Shown: positions 9,002-19,942 of the stretch, piece after piece | Layout of the letters: the number at the start of each line of letters is the position of its first letter | How positions within the stretch are numbered: the stretch's first letter is position 1 | From: CAYUIG01 sp964444685 | Lineage (GTDB): Bacteria > Gemmatimonadota > Gemmatimonadetes > Longimicrobiales > RSA9 | Assembly (NCBI GenBank): GCA_964444685.1 | Contig: CAYUIG010000008.1 | Location: 1 to 64,000 of the forward strand | Reading direction: 5' to 3' | Length of the DNA: 64,000 bases | Notes under the pieces: generated by a model | What the model was told of the DNA's origin: nothing | The model's input: only the letters and a program-made list of their open reading frames with translations | The model's database searches: none | Program-made: the position numbers and the translations under genes

Positions 9002-9508
9002 TCACAGCGAATCCGTCGGCGTCCCTCCGCCGAGGAGCTGGAGCGCACGTTGCCGGTGCGCCGCCAGTGTCGGCAACGATTGCACGATGATGGTGCGCAG
9101 CGACCCGTCGGCCAGTCCGGGCGCCGGCTCTTCGGCCAATCGCACAAGCAGCAGGCTGTCCAGCGCGGCCTGCCACGCGAGCCAGTCGAAATCGCTGGAG
9201 CTGCCGGGCGGCTGCAAGGGCACTTCGGCCTCCGGCAGCGAATCCACCGCGGCGTGGATCATTCGATCGAGCGCGCGGTGGTCGGCGGCCACGGTCGCCG
9301 CGAACACGGCCACCTCCGGCGCGGCGCCCTCGCGGCGGGCGGCCTGGCGCGCGAGCGACCCGGCGGCAATGAGGAATGCAGCCTGCTCGACGGCGCCGCC
9401 CGACCCGAGCGTCACGGTAGCGGGTGGCTCGTCGCCGATCCCCGACGCGGCCGACCCGCCGCCGCAGGCGACGAGGAACGCGAGCGCGCTGATCGGAAGT
9501 CGTCGCAT
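9002..9508 (-). CDS. small helical lipoprotein, unknown function
   Basis: This is a 168-aa protein with lipobox LVAC (C15). After a Gly/Ser linker it is predominantly helical; the segment around AAFLIAAGSLARQAARREG and FAATVAADHRALDRM faintly resembles DUF4142/ferritin-like four-helix proteins. That similarity is weak and I would not transfer a function. The ATG at 9508 has AAAGGGGAT immediately upstream. It lies upstream of the DUF885 gene on the same strand with a 29-base spacer. Confidence 0.7.
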   Translation of the reverse strand: MRRLPISALAFLVACGGGSAASGIGDEPPATVTLGSGGAVEQAAFLIAAGSLARQAARREGAAPEVAVFAATVAADHRALDRMIHAAVDSLPEAEVPLQPPGSSSDFDWLAWQAALDSLLLVRLAEEPAPGLADGSLRTIIVQSLPTLAAHRQRALQLLGGGTPTDSL

Positions 9509-9535
9509 ATCCCCTTTTCCGAGCACCGGCGCGAC

Positions 9536-9564
9536 TTGCACGCTTCCGGCGGCTCCACTAACCT
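9536..9564 (+). promoter_or_regulatory. sigma70-type promoter for gltA-icd-pepA
   Basis: TTGCAC, a 17-nt spacer and TAACCT lie about 138 bases upstream of the citrate synthase start in an otherwise gene-free spacer. No other promoter-like pair was seen before the operon. Confidence 0.5.
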
Positions 9565-9701
9565 TCGCGGTCTGAAGGCGTTCGCCCGCATCCAGAATGG
9601 GGGCAGACGTACTCGCCCGTGGGCGAGGGGTCGGCCCCATTCTCGCATCGGGGCGCGCCCCGGGAAAGACGAGAACACGAAGCCTGCGGAGGCAGCACCG
9701 G

Positions 9702-10831
9702 ATGAGCGGCAGGGGGTTGGAGGGCGTCGTCGCGGCCGAGACGAGGCTCAGCAGGGTCCTGGGTGAGGAAGGCCGCCTCATCTACTCCGGATATGAGATC
9801 GACGACCTCGCGCGCAACGCGACGTTCGAGGAGGTCTGCCATCTCCTGTGGTACGGCGAGCTGCCGTCGCAGGAACAGCTCGACCGGCTGCATGCGCGTC
9901 TTGCCGAGGAGAGCCGCGTCCCGGACGCCGTCCTCGACGTCATCCGCCTCGCGCCGGAAACCGCACACCCGATGGCGACGCTGCGCACCGCCATCTCCGC
10001 GCTCGCCTTCCACGATCCGGACGCCGAAGACAACTCGGACGCGGCGAACGAGCGCAAGTGCGTGCGTCTGACCGCGCAGGCGATCACGGTCACGGCCGCG
10101 ATCGAGCGGATTCGCAGCGGCCGAGATCCGATCGCACCGCGTGCGGACCTCGGCCTCGGCGCGAATCTTCTGTACATGCTGAGCGGCCAGGTGCCGGACA
10201 GCCTGGAGACGGAGATCATCGACGTCGCGCTCACGCTGCACGCGGAGCACGGCATGAACGCGTCGACGTTCACGGCGCGCGTCGCGGCCGGAACGATGGC
10301 GGACATGCACTCCGCCGTCACGGCGGCGATTGCCGCGCTCAAGGGCCCGCTGCACGGCGGCGCGAACGAGCGCGTGATGCGCATGCTCGAGGCGATCGGT
10401 GATCCGGATGCGGCCGATGGCTGGGTGCGCGCTGCGCTCGAGCGCGGTGAACGCATCATGGGCTTCGGCCACCGCGTCTACCGCACGCTGGATCCGCGTG
10501 CGCCGATCCTGAAGGAGCTGGCGGGCCGACTCGCGGAGCGGGGTGGTGACACGCGCTGGCTCGACATCTCGGAGCGGGTGCAGGCGATGATGCGCGAGGA
10601 GATGGACAGGCGCGGGAAGCAGATCTACCCGAACGTGGACTTCTTCAGCGCGTCCGTCTACTACACGATGGGCATTCCGACCGATCTGTTCACGAACGTG
10701 TTCGCGAGTGCGCGCATGGCGGGCTGGAGCGCGCACGTGCGCGAGCAGCACGCCAACAACCGCCTGATCCGACCGAAGGCGGAGTACGTGGGTTCGGCGG
10801 ATCGGCGCGTCGTCCCGATCGAGGAGCGGGG

Positions 10832-10835
<4 letters not shown>
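9702..10835 (+). CDS. gltA: citrate synthase
   Basis: This 377-aa enzyme condenses acetyl-CoA and oxaloacetate to citrate, the entry step of the TCA cycle. The three catalytic residues are visible: His in GPLHGGANE, His in GFGHRVY and Asp in [11 protein letters not shown]. The C-terminal segment around [14 protein letters not shown], which contributes CoA/oxaloacetate arginines, is also intact. Its length matches the short Gram-positive/archaeal-type citrate synthases rather than the ~430-aa type. The ATG at 9702 follows GGAGG ten bases upstream. The stop overlaps the isocitrate dehydrogenase start, so the two consecutive TCA enzymes are translationally coupled. Confidence 0.95.
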
Positions 10836-12075
<1,240 letters not shown>

Positions 12076-12079
<4 letters not shown>

Positions 12080-13605
12080 GCACCGGTACACTCGATGTCC
12101 GCGTCGCGCGCACGTCAGTCGACGACCTGCGCACACCGATGCTCGTGGTGCAGCTCTTCGAGCGCGACGACGCCCCGGCCGGCGCCCTCGCCGCACTCGA
12201 CGAGAAGCTGGGCAGCCCGATTCGCCGCGTCCTCGAGCGCGGCGATTTTGCGGGGAAGAAGGACGAGACGCTCGTGCTCTATCCCGCTTCGGCGGATGCG
12301 CCGGTCGAGCGCATTCTCCTGGTAGGTGCGGGGAAGGCGGAAGACTTCACGGTCGAGCGCATCCGGCGCGCGGTTGGGCAGGCGGTACGGCAGGCGGAGC
12401 GCATGCGCGTCGCGGAGCTCGGCATCCTGCTGGGCCACACGCATCGCACCAGCGAGCAGATGGGCGACTGGTTCGCCGGGATCGCTGCGGTCGAGGCCGC
12501 CGTGCTCGCGCACTGGGACTTCCGCGAGATGAAGCAGCCGTCGGACGAGCGGCCGCAGCCGATAAGCTCGTTCACGCTGTTCGCCACGTCCGATGCGCAG
12601 CAGCGCGAGTACGAGCGTGCGGTGCGCCACGGCGGGATCACGGCGCGCGGCGCGAACCTCGCCCGCGAGCTGGCGACGCGGCCGGGCAACGTCGCCACTC
12701 CGACGTTCCTCGCGGAGACCGCGCAGGGCATCGCGCGCGATCACGGCCTCGGCATCACTGTGTTCGATCGTGCGGGGATGGAGAAGGAGGGCATGCGCGC
12801 ACTGCTCGCGGTGGCGCGCGGCACGGCGGAGGAGCCGCGCTTCATCGTCCTCGAGCACAGGAAGGGTCCGAAGGACGCGAAGCCGCTCGTGCTCATCGGC
12901 AAGGGCGTCACGTTCGACTCCGGCGGCATCTCGATCAAGCCGGCGGACCGCATGGAGGAGATGAAGTACGACATGTCCGGCGCGGCCGCGACGCTGGGCG
13001 CGATGGGCGCGATCGCGGAGCTGGGCATCGAGGCGAACGTCATCGGCATCGTGCCGTCGACGGAGAACCTTCCGGGCGGCCGTGCGTACAAGCCGGGCGA
13101 CGTCATCGGTTCGCTGGACGGGAAGACGATCGAGGTCGTGAACACGGACGCGGAGGGTCGGCTGATTCTCGCGGATGCGCTTGCGTACGCGCGCCGCTTC
13201 GAGCCGGCCGCGATGCTCGACGCCGCCACGCTCACGGGCGCGGTCGTGATCGGACTCGGCCACCACGCGATCGGACTCATGGGCAACGAGGGCGATCTCA
13301 TCGACGAGGTGCGTGCCGTCGGACAGCGCGTCGGCGAGCGCTGCTGGCCGCTCCCGCTCTGGGACGACTATCGCCCCCAGATCGACAGTCCGATCGCCGA
13401 CCTGAAAAATTCCGGCGGCCGCCCGGCCGGCACCATCACGGCCGGCTGGTTCCTCAAGGAGTTCGCGGGCGACACGCCATGGGCGCATCTCGACATCGCG
13501 GGCACGGCATGGCGCGACGAAGCGGCGCCGTATCTGCGCAAGGGCGCGACCGGCGTGCCGACGCGGCTCTTCATCGAGTGGGTGCGCGCTCGCGCCGAGG
13601 GCTGA
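12076..13605 (+). CDS. pepA: leucyl aminopeptidase (M17)
   Basis: This 509-aa cytosolic enzyme removes N-terminal residues from peptides and uses two metal ions. The catalytic C-terminal domain carries [18 protein letters not shown] with the first metal-binding Lys/Asp pair, and NTDAEGRL, the M17 signature. The N-terminal half is the usual regulatory macro-like domain. The gene begins with ATGA overlap of icd, which places a peptidase in an operon with two TCA-cycle genes; no mechanistic link is implied. Confidence 0.95.
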
Positions 13606-15443
13606 GCATCACGCGCGTCGTCTTCGCCGCGCTGGTGCTCGCCTTTTCCTTCCCGCGCGGCATCGCTGCGCAGGTCACCGACACAGCCCGGGTCGATACC
13701 GTAGCTGTTCCGCAGGACACCGCCGCGGTTCCGCAGGACACGACCGGCGCTGCACAGGACAGTGTGGCGCCGCCTGCACTCATGCCCGCATTCCCGCCAC
13801 CGCGCCCGACCGACTGGGTCGCGGGCCGCTGGCACTGGGATCAGAACGCACTGCTGAACGAGGGGGTGCTCACGCTCGGCGAACTGCTCGAGCGCATCCC
13901 CGGACTCCACGTCCTGCGCCTGGGCATGTTCGTGCAACCGGAGGCGCCGTCACTGTTCGGCGGAACCGGGCCGCGTATCGAGATCGAGCTGGATGGTTTC
14001 GTCCTCGATCCCCTGGCGGCAGGCCTGCTCGACGTATCGCGGCTCGAACTCGCCCAGCTCACGAGCATCGAAGTCATCCGCAGACCCGACCTCGTGCGCA
14101 TCCGCCTGTCCAGCATTCAGCCGACGGACGCACGTGCGTACTCGCGCATCGAGGCGGGCATCGGTGAGCCGGACGCGAATCTCTTCCGCGGCATGCTGCT
14201 CGGCCCGCGCGTGCTCATCGGTCCGTTCGGGTTCGCGGTGGAGCGGCTCGACAGCGACGGCCTCGGCGGCAGCGAGCCCGCGGACCGATTCAGCACGTGG
14301 CTGAAGTGGGGGTGGACATCCGCGACGCGCGGCATCCAGCTCGAGCTGCGCAACGCGAGCGCGGATCGCGAGCCCGAGTCGCCGTGGATCGGCAGCCACA
14401 GCCGCGTCGACCTGATGCTGCGCGCGCGCAATGCGTTTGCGCCGGGCATCGTGGCGGAAGCGTTTGTGGGTCGGTCGTCCATCTCCGAGGAGCCCATCGA
14501 CACGTCGACGATCGGACTGCCGCAGGAGGACACGGTCCCGGAGCTCGAGCGCGACTCGTGGCAGTTCGGCGCGCGTGCTGCGTACGATCGCGCGCCGCTG
14601 CGCATCGTCGGTTCCGTTCGCTCGCGCTCCGGACAGGATCAGCTTCCGTCACTGCAGGCGGACGTCGACGCGGAAGCGGAGCTGTTCGGCTACGGCCGCG
14701 TGGCGGGCAGCATCACGCAATCCAACTGGGACAGCGGCAGCAAGGCATTCGGCTGGTACGCACACGGCGAGGTCGGTCCGTTCTACGGGCTGCGCGCGTT
14801 CGCCGAAGTGACGGGCGGCCGGCGCGGCGTGCCGGTCTACGACTCGCTCGCGCCGCTGCCGCACGCCATCGAAGCGCGCGACACGCGGCGCATCGGCGGC
14901 GAGTTCACACTCGGCCGGCTGCGCGCGGGCGGCGCACTGCTGCGTGTACAGACCGATTCGTTCCCGGCATTCGGCCTGCCGTTCGACAGCTCGTTCACCT
15001 GGTTCACCGGCGGCTCGGCCACCGGGTGGGAGGTGAGCGCATCGGTGCCGCTGTATTTCGACTGGCTCACGCTGGAAGGCGACCTCACCCGCTGGACGGG
15101 CGGCGACCTCTGGGCCTATCTCCCCGAGGAAAGCGGTCGCGCGGCGCTCGTCATTCACTCGATCCCGCTCGAGTCCGGCAACTTCGAGATCCTGGCGCGC
15201 GGCGAGATGGTACGCCATGGCGCCATGCTCGCACCGAACTTCCCGCTCGATCCCGCGGACCCGGCGCTGGGCGTGGCGCCGCCGCGCACGATCCTGAACG
15301 GCTACCTGATGATCCGCATCCATTCGGTGCGGATCTTCGGCCGGCTCGAGGATGTGACCGGTGCGAACGCCGAGTTCCTGCCCGCCAGGTCGATTCGCGG
15401 GCCCCGCCTCGTCTACGGCGTCAAGTGGTACTTCTGGAACTAG
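13578..15443 (+). CDS. outer-membrane protein with TonB-plug-like domain
   Basis: This 621-aa protein has an N-terminal signal peptide ([13 protein letters not shown] leading into a hydrophobic stretch and GIAAQ), then a Thr/Asp/Gln-rich linker with the repeated VPQDT. A plug-like region follows (TLGELLERIPGLHVLR ... LTSIEVIRRPDLVRI). The rest alternates in the way of a beta-barrel and ends in KWYFWN, an aromatic C-terminus expected for the Bam insertion signal. No TonB box was identified. No ATG fits; GTG 13578, inside the pepA 3' end, gives the signal peptide. Relatives are TonB-dependent receptor plug proteins; the ligand is unknown. Confidence 0.75.
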   Translation: MGARSRRGLSITRVVFAALVLAFSFPRGIAAQVTDTARVDTVAVPQDTAAVPQDTTGAAQDSVAPPALMPAFPPPRPTDWVAGRWHWDQNALLNEGVLTLGELLERIPGLHVLRLGMFVQPEAPSLFGGTGPRIEIELDGFVLDPLAAGLLDVSRLELAQLTSIEVIRRPDLVRIRLSSIQPTDARAYSRIEAGIGEPDANLFRGMLLGPRVLIGPFGFAVERLDSDGLGGSEPADRFSTWLKWGWTSATRGIQLELRNASADREPESPWIGSHSRVDLMLRARNAFAPGIVAEAFVGRSSISEEPIDTSTIGLPQEDTVPELERDSWQFGARAAYDRAPLRIVGSVRSRSGQDQLPSLQADVDAEAELFGYGRVAGSITQSNWDSGSKAFGWYAHGEVGPFYGLRAFAEVTGGRRGVPVYDSLAPLPHAIEARDTRRIGGEFTLGRLRAGGALLRVQTDSFPAFGLPFDSSFTWFTGGSATGWEVSASVPLYFDWLTLEGDLTRWTGGDLWAYLPEESGRAALVIHSIPLESGNFEILARGEMVRHGAMLAPNFPLDPADPALGVAPPRTILNGYLMIRIHSVRIFGRLEDVTGANAEFLPARSIRGPRLVYGVKWYFWN

Positions 15444-16015
15444 GAATCGTAGGGCCCGGGAGGCGGCCACCCGATCGGCTCATTCCAGAAATCGAGCATG
15501 AGTAGCACAGACAGTGAGAACAACGCGCGCCACTGGCCCTGCCAGATGCGGAGCGACATGGTTTCCTGGCGGTCGACCGCCTCGCCGTCGATCTCTCCCT
15601 TGATGTGGTACCGCACGTGGACGATGTCGAAGTCGGACTCGTGGGGAACGACCTCGCCGATGGTGACCGTCACAGCGCGGTTGTTGTGCAATACGCCGTC
15701 CTCCTCGAGCGCGAGGTCGAGGATGCGGCTGATCGCCTCGGCCGGGGGAAGGGCGAGGAACGCGGCAGTGTCGGGGACGTCGAGGAAGAAGGCGAGGTCA
15801 CCGGCGGTGTCCTCTGCCATCACAGCGACGGTGAGTCGACGGATTTCGTCGATCGCGTCGGGATGGTACAGCGCGGCCACCCTCTCGAGTTCGCCGGTGT
15901 CCATGAGGTCGTGATAGTAGAGGACGAAGCTGCGCGCGTCCTCCGCGTCCTGTGCCCGTGCTGCGAACGGCGAGAACGTCCATGCCATGAGTGCCGCGAT
16001 CAGGATTCGGTACAT
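15440..16015 (-). CDS. small secreted protein of unknown function
   Basis: This 191-aa protein has a signal peptide ending near PFAARAQD. The mature part looks like an alpha+beta cone fold (SnoaL/NTF2-like), with SFVLYYHDLMDTGELERVAAL at the start and VTVTIGEV ... VHVRYHIKGEIDGEAV strands; this fold call is an inference. The ATG at 16015 begins the signal sequence and has CGGAG a few bases upstream; upstream in-frame codons were dropped. Its stop codon TAG and that of the convergent outer-membrane gene share the palindrome CTAG, so the genes overlap by four bases. Confidence 0.7.
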   Translation of the reverse strand: MYRILIAALMAWTFSPFAARAQDAEDARSFVLYYHDLMDTGELERVAALYHPDAIDEIRRLTVAVMAEDTAGDLAFFLDVPDTAAFLALPPAEAISRILDLALEEDGVLHNNRAVTVTIGEVVPHESDFDIVHVRYHIKGEIDGEAVDRQETMSLRIWQGQWRALFSLSVLLMLDFWNEPIGWPPPGPYDS

Positions 16016-16149
16016 TGGCTCCGTGCCTCCAGGTCGGTGAGTACACGACAAAAGCGTGGAACGGAGGCGCAGCGGGCCACGGTTCCCGCTGATGGCGGTG
16101 GCCGTTGACCCCGCATCCGGAGGCAAGTCGTTGATGATCCGGCCCCTCG

Positions 16150-16178
16150 TTGACCCTTGGCCACGGCGCGGGTAGCTT
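16150..16178 (+). promoter_or_regulatory. sigma70-type promoter for the yicC operon
   Basis: TTGACC, 17-nt spacer and TAGCTT lie 22 bases ahead of the yicC ATG. A second TTGACC at 16105 has no acceptable -10 partner. Confidence 0.6.
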
Positions 16179-16199
16179 TCGCGCTCCGCTGGGGGTTCG

Positions 16200-17084
16200 A
16201 TGATCCGGAGCATGACGGGGTTCGGCGAGGCCGAGGTGGACACGCCGCGTGGGCGCCTGCGCGCAGAACTGCGCAGCGTGAACCACCGCTATTTCAGCGC
16301 GAACCTCAAGCTCTCCCGGCCGATCGAGCGGTGGGAGCCGCAGGTGCGCGAGTGGTTGCGTGCGCGGCTTCCGCGCGGCCACGTCAGCTGCACGATCCGT
16401 CTCGAGGCGCCCGACGTTACAGACGCGCCGCCGCTGAAGGTGGACGAGGCGCGCGCGCGGCAGTACGTCGCCGCGCTGACGGCATTGAAGGAGCGGCTCG
16501 GCATAACGGGCGAGGTGACGCTCGATCTGCTCACCCGCTTCGGTGACATCATCGGGCCGGCGGATGCGGACGAATCGCCGGTGCCCGAGGAAGCGCTGCG
16601 CAAGGTCACCGAATCCGCTGCGGATGCGGTGATCCGGATGCGCGAGGAAGAGGGCCTTCGCCTCGCGGCCGATCTGGAGGAGCGGCTCCGGGGTATCGAG
16701 GCGGCGCTGGGCGTGATCGCGGCACGTGCGCCGGAGCGGCTCGTCGTCGAGCGGGATCGGATCCGGCGTGTGGTGGGTGAGCTGCTCGGCGACATGCAGG
16801 TGGACGACGAACGCGTCGCACGGGAGATCGCGTTCCTTGCGGAGCGGTGGGACGTGAGCGAGGAGCTGGTGCGGCTGCGCTCGCACATCGAGCTGTTCCG
16901 CGAAGCGCTCGCTGCGTCCGCGGAGGAACCGGCGGGGAAGCGCCTGGGTTTCCTCGTGCAGGAGATGAATCGCGAGACGAACACGATCGGCTCGAAAGCG
17001 AACGACGCACCGATCGAGCATCGCGTGATCGCGATCAAGGAAGAGATCGAGCGCCTGCGCGAGCAGGTCGAGAACGTCGAGTGA
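16200..17084 (+). CDS. yicC: YicC family endoribonuclease
   Basis: This 294-aa protein is a full-length YicC. It opens with MIRSMTGFGEAE and the conserved ELRSVNHRYF, and ends with DUF1732: FLVQEMNRETNTIGSKAND and IKEEIERLREQVENVE. E. coli YicC is an RNase that affects the small RNA RyhB. Its placement directly before gmk, with GTGA overlap, repeats a gene order known in many bacteria. It is the first gene of a long housekeeping operon that runs to gap. Confidence 0.93.
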   Translation: MIRSMTGFGEAEVDTPRGRLRAELRSVNHRYFSANLKLSRPIERWEPQVREWLRARLPRGHVSCTIRLEAPDVTDAPPLKVDEARARQYVAALTALKERLGITGEVTLDLLTRFGDIIGPADADESPVPEEALRKVTESAADAVIRMREEEGLRLAADLEERLRGIEAALGVIAARAPERLVVERDRIRRVVGELLGDMQVDDERVAREIAFLAERWDVSEELVRLRSHIELFREALAASAEEPAGKRLGFLVQEMNRETNTIGSKANDAPIEHRVIAIKEEIERLREQVENVE

Positions 17085-17728
17085 GCGAGGGGCGACCCTT
17101 CCCGCTCGTGATCGCGGCGCCGAGCGGCGCCGGCAAGACGTCGCTCGCACGCGCGCTGGTGGAGGCCGACCCGGGCTGCACGTTCTCGGTGTCGGCGACG
17201 ACGCGGCCCGCGCGTCCGGGCGAAGTCGACGGGGAGCACTATCGCTTCGTCGATGATGCCGGCTTCGACCGGCTGCTCGAGAAGGGCGAGCTGCTGGAGT
17301 GGGCCGTCGTGCACGGCCGGCGCTACGGCACGCCGAAGACGGCGGTGCAGGAAGCGCTCGATGCGGGGCGCACGGTCGTACTCGACATCGACGTGCAGGG
17401 CGCGCGGCAGGTGCGCGACGCCTTTGCGGACGCGGTGCTCGTGTTCGTACTGCCGCCGTCGGTGCCGGAGCTGCTGCGCCGGCTGGACGGCCGTGCCACG
17501 GAGAACGAAGCACAGCGTGCGGTGCGGTTGCGCGCCGCGCGGGACGAGCTGGCGGCGGCCGGCGAGTTCGACTACGTCGTCGTGAACGACGACTTCGACG
17601 AAGCGCTGCGCGTACTGCGCGGCATCGTCGCGGCGGAGCGGCACCGCCGCACACGCGACACCGATGTGGAACGACGCGTGCGCGAACTGATTCGCGCACT
17701 GGACGAACGGATCACGGGAACGGAGTGA
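17081..17728 (+). CDS. gmk: guanylate kinase
   Basis: This 215-aa enzyme phosphorylates GMP to GDP with ATP. The P-loop is APSGAGKTS (about residues 13-21). The GMP-binding region includes SATTRPARPGEVDGEHYRF and the later DIDVQGARQV. GTG at 17081 overlaps the yicC stop by four bases (GTGA) and gives the expected length. rpoZ follows after six bases, the common gmk-rpoZ pairing. Confidence 0.95.
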   Translation: MSEGRPFPLVIAAPSGAGKTSLARALVEADPGCTFSVSATTRPARPGEVDGEHYRFVDDAGFDRLLEKGELLEWAVVHGRRYGTPKTAVQEALDAGRTVVLDIDVQGARQVRDAFADAVLVFVLPPSVPELLRRLDGRATENEAQRAVRLRAARDELAAAGEFDYVVVNDDFDEALRVLRGIVAAERHRRTRDTDVERRVRELIRALDERITGTE

Positions 17729-17734
17729 GGTAAC

Positions 17735-17956
17735 ATGCGGGTGTTCACCCCCGAAGAGGTCGCGAAGCCGGGCGCGGACAGCAAGTACCAGGGTGTGCTG
17801 GTGGCCGCGCGTTACGCACGCGAGCTGAATTCGCTGCCGAAGGAGACGATGCCGACGGGCATCGGCAAGAAGCTGACGACGCGGGCGCTGGAGGCGCTCA
17901 CCAGCGGCGAGATCGAGTACACGCTCGTGAAGCGGCGGCGGAACCCCGCCGCGTAG
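17735..17956 (+). CDS. rpoZ: RNA polymerase omega subunit
   Basis: This 73-aa protein is a short omega subunit that helps assemble and stabilise RNA polymerase through the beta' subunit. The core is KYQGVLVAARYARELN followed by KKLTTRALEALTSGEIEY, which corresponds to the conserved helices of omega. A ribosome site (GGAGTGAGG) precedes the ATG. Position between gmk and coaBC supports the call, which for such a small protein would be weaker on sequence alone. Confidence 0.88.
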   Translation: MRVFTPEEVAKPGADSKYQGVLVAARYARELNSLPKETMPTGIGKKLTTRALEALTSGEIEYTLVKRRRNPAA

Positions 17957-17960
17957 CTTC

Positions 17961-19211
17961 GTGGAGGCCGCGGGCTCGAGCGAGCGGGTCCCGCCCGCCG
18001 GGCGGCGGCCCTGGGCCGGACGGCGCGTCGTTCTGGGCGTCGCCGGCGGCATCGCGGCCTACAAGTCCGTACAGCTCGCGCGCGACCTCGCCCTCGCCGG
18101 CGCGGTCGTCGACGTCGTGATGACCGATGCGGCGCGGGCCTTCGTTGGACCGATCAGCTTCGAGGCCCTCACTGGCCGGCCGGTGAAGACCGGCCTCATC
18201 GAAGAAGGCGACGCACTCGTTCACATCCGTCTCGCACGCGAAGCGGATGTCGTGTGCGTCGCGCCGGCGACCGCGGACCTGATGGCGCGCGCCGCTGCCG
18301 GCTGCGCCGATGACCTGCTCTCCGCCATTCTCCTGGCCACACGTGCACCCGTGGTCCTCTGTCCTGCGATGAACGACGCGATGTGGGCGCACCCCGCGAC
18401 GCAGCGCAACGTGGCGTGGCTGCGCGACACGGCCGGTCACATCATCGCCGGGCCCGCTGTCGGACCCCTGGCGTATGGTGAAGGGCAGGGGCCGGGTCGC
18501 ATGGAAGAGCCGGAAGTGATCTTCGAGCACGTGGGCCGCACACTGGCCGGGGACGCCGCATTCAAGGGCCGGCGCGTCGTCGTCACGTCCGGGCCCACGC
18601 GCGAGCCCGTGGATCCCGTGCGCGTGCTGTCGAACCGCTCATCCGGCCGCATGGGTCACGCCCTCGCACTGGCGGCATGGCGGCGCGGCGCGGATGTGAC
18701 GCTCATCACCGGACCCACGCCGGTGGAGCCACCGCCGGTGCTCGAGACGATCCGCATCGAGACCGCGGCGGGCATGGAGGCCGCGCTGCGCGAGACGGTG
18801 CCGGCGGCGGACGTGCTCATCATGGCCGCGGCCGTTGCGGACTTCCGGCCGGCCGCCGTGGCATCGGGCAAGATCCGGCGCGTGGATGGTCCGTCATCCA
18901 TCACTCTCGAACCCGTACCCGATCTGCTGGCCGCCACGCGCCCGCTGCGTCGCGACGGCGCCGTCGTCGTGGGCTTCGCGCTGGAGACGGAGCCGGGCGA
19001 GGAGTCGGCGCGCGCGAAGCTGGCATCGAAGGGGCTCCACATGATCGTGCTCAACCGCACGGGGCCAGGCACCGGATTCGAGAGCGCCACGAACCGCGTC
19101 ACGCTGATCGCCGATGACGGCAGTGCGGAGTCGCTGCCAATGCTTCCGAAGGAGGAAGTGGCGGAGCGCGTGCTCGATCGTGTTGCCGAACGGCTGGTGC
19201 CCGCATCATGA
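17961..19211 (+). CDS. coaBC: bifunctional phosphopantothenoylcysteine decarboxylase / phosphopantothenate-cysteine ligase
   Basis: This 416-aa fusion enzyme makes 4'-phosphopantetheine for coenzyme A. The N-terminal CoaC domain has VLGVAGGIAAYKSVQLAR for FMN binding, the catalytic His in ALVHIRLAREAD and CPAMNDAMW. The C-terminal CoaB domain has VTSGPTREPVDPVR and RSSGRMGHALA, AAVADFRPA and the ligase Lys in SGKIRR. The start is GTG 17961; about 24 residues precede the first strand, so an internal start is possible. The UDG gene overlaps its end by four bases. Confidence 0.95.
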   Translation: MEAAGSSERVPPAGRRPWAGRRVVLGVAGGIAAYKSVQLARDLALAGAVVDVVMTDAARAFVGPISFEALTGRPVKTGLIEEGDALVHIRLAREADVVCVAPATADLMARAAAGCADDLLSAILLATRAPVVLCPAMNDAMWAHPATQRNVAWLRDTAGHIIAGPAVGPLAYGEGQGPGRMEEPEVIFEHVGRTLAGDAAFKGRRVVVTSGPTREPVDPVRVLSNRSSGRMGHALALAAWRRGADVTLITGPTPVEPPPVLETIRIETAAGMEAALRETVPAADVLIMAAAVADFRPAAVASGKIRRVDGPSSITLEPVPDLLAATRPLRRDGAVVVGFALETEPGEESARAKLASKGLHMIVLNRTGPGTGFESATNRVTLIADDGSAESLPMLPKEEVAERVLDRVAERLVPAS

Positions 19212-19942
19212 TCCCTGCCGACCTCCTCGTCCGCCACCTCCGCCAGCTCGCGGAATGCGGCGGCCCCGAGATCATTCTCGATCGCTGGCGTCCGGACGAT
19301 GCACTGCGTGCACTGGCGACGCCGCCCGCGCCGGTTCGTGTGCGGGAATCCGTACCCGCGGCGCCCGCACCTGCGCGTGCGGAGAACAGCGCACTGACGG
19401 TGCTCGCACAGGAAGCATCGGGCTGCACGCAGTGCCGGCTGCACGAGACGCGACGCACAGTCGTGTACGGCGAGGGTGACGCGGATGCGTCGCTCGTGGT
19501 GGTCGGCGAGGCGCCGGGGCAGGAAGAGGACCGGACGGGGCGGCCGTTCGTCGGCCCCGCCGGGAAGCTGCTCGATCTGCTGCTGCAGTCCGTCGGCTTC
19601 CCGCGTGCGTCCGTCTACATCTGCAACGTGCTGAAGTGCCGGCCGCCCGGGAACCGCAACCCGCTGCCCGACGAGATGGACGTGTGCACGCGTTCGTGGC
19701 TCCAGCCGCAGATCCGCGCGGTAGCGCCGAAGGTGGTGCTCGCGGTGGGCCGTTTCGCGGTGCAGACGCTGCTGAACACGGATGCGGGCATCGGCCGCCT
19801 GCGCGGCCGCATACACGACTACGATGGCGCGCCCGTGGTGGTCACGTACCACCCCGCGTATCTCCTGCGTTCGCCGGAGAAGCTGCGCGCTGCATGGGAT
19901 GACTTCCAGCTGATCCGCTCGGTACTCGATGAACAGGCTTGA
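19208..19942 (+). CDS. udg: family 4 uracil-DNA glycosylase (iron-sulfur type)
   Basis: This 244-aa repair enzyme removes uracil from DNA. The catalytic motif is GEAPGQEEDRTGRPFVGPAG and the second motif is YHPAYLLRSPEK. Four cysteines suitable for the [4Fe-4S] cluster are present: CTQC, then the Cys in NVLKCRPPGNRNP, then CTRSW. An N-terminal extension of about 60 residues (Pro/Ala rich) precedes the domain. The 3' end overlaps dnaB by 14 bases. Such enzymes are sometimes annotated as phage SPO1 DNA polymerase-related proteins. Confidence 0.92.
   Translation: MIPADLLVRHLRQLAECGGPEIILDRWRPDDALRALATPPAPVRVRESVPAAPAPARAENSALTVLAQEASGCTQCRLHETRRTVVYGEGDADASLVVVGEAPGQEEDRTGRPFVGPAGKLLDLLLQSVGFPRASVYICNVLKCRPPGNRNPLPDEMDVCTRSWLQPQIRAVAPKVVLAVGRFAVQTLLNTDAGIGRLRGRIHDYDGAPVVVTYHPAYLLRSPEKLRAAWDDFQLIRSVLDEQA

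Noticed and set aside
204..9575. Other long antisense frames (opposite the amidohydrolase, the M8 protease, the 817-aa lipoprotein and the DUF885 gene)
   Set aside because: Low-complexity shadow translations without ribosome sites or domain motifs; the opposite strand has convincing genes.
16105..16133. Second TTGACC upstream of yicC
   Set aside because: No acceptable -10 hexamer at 16-18 nt.
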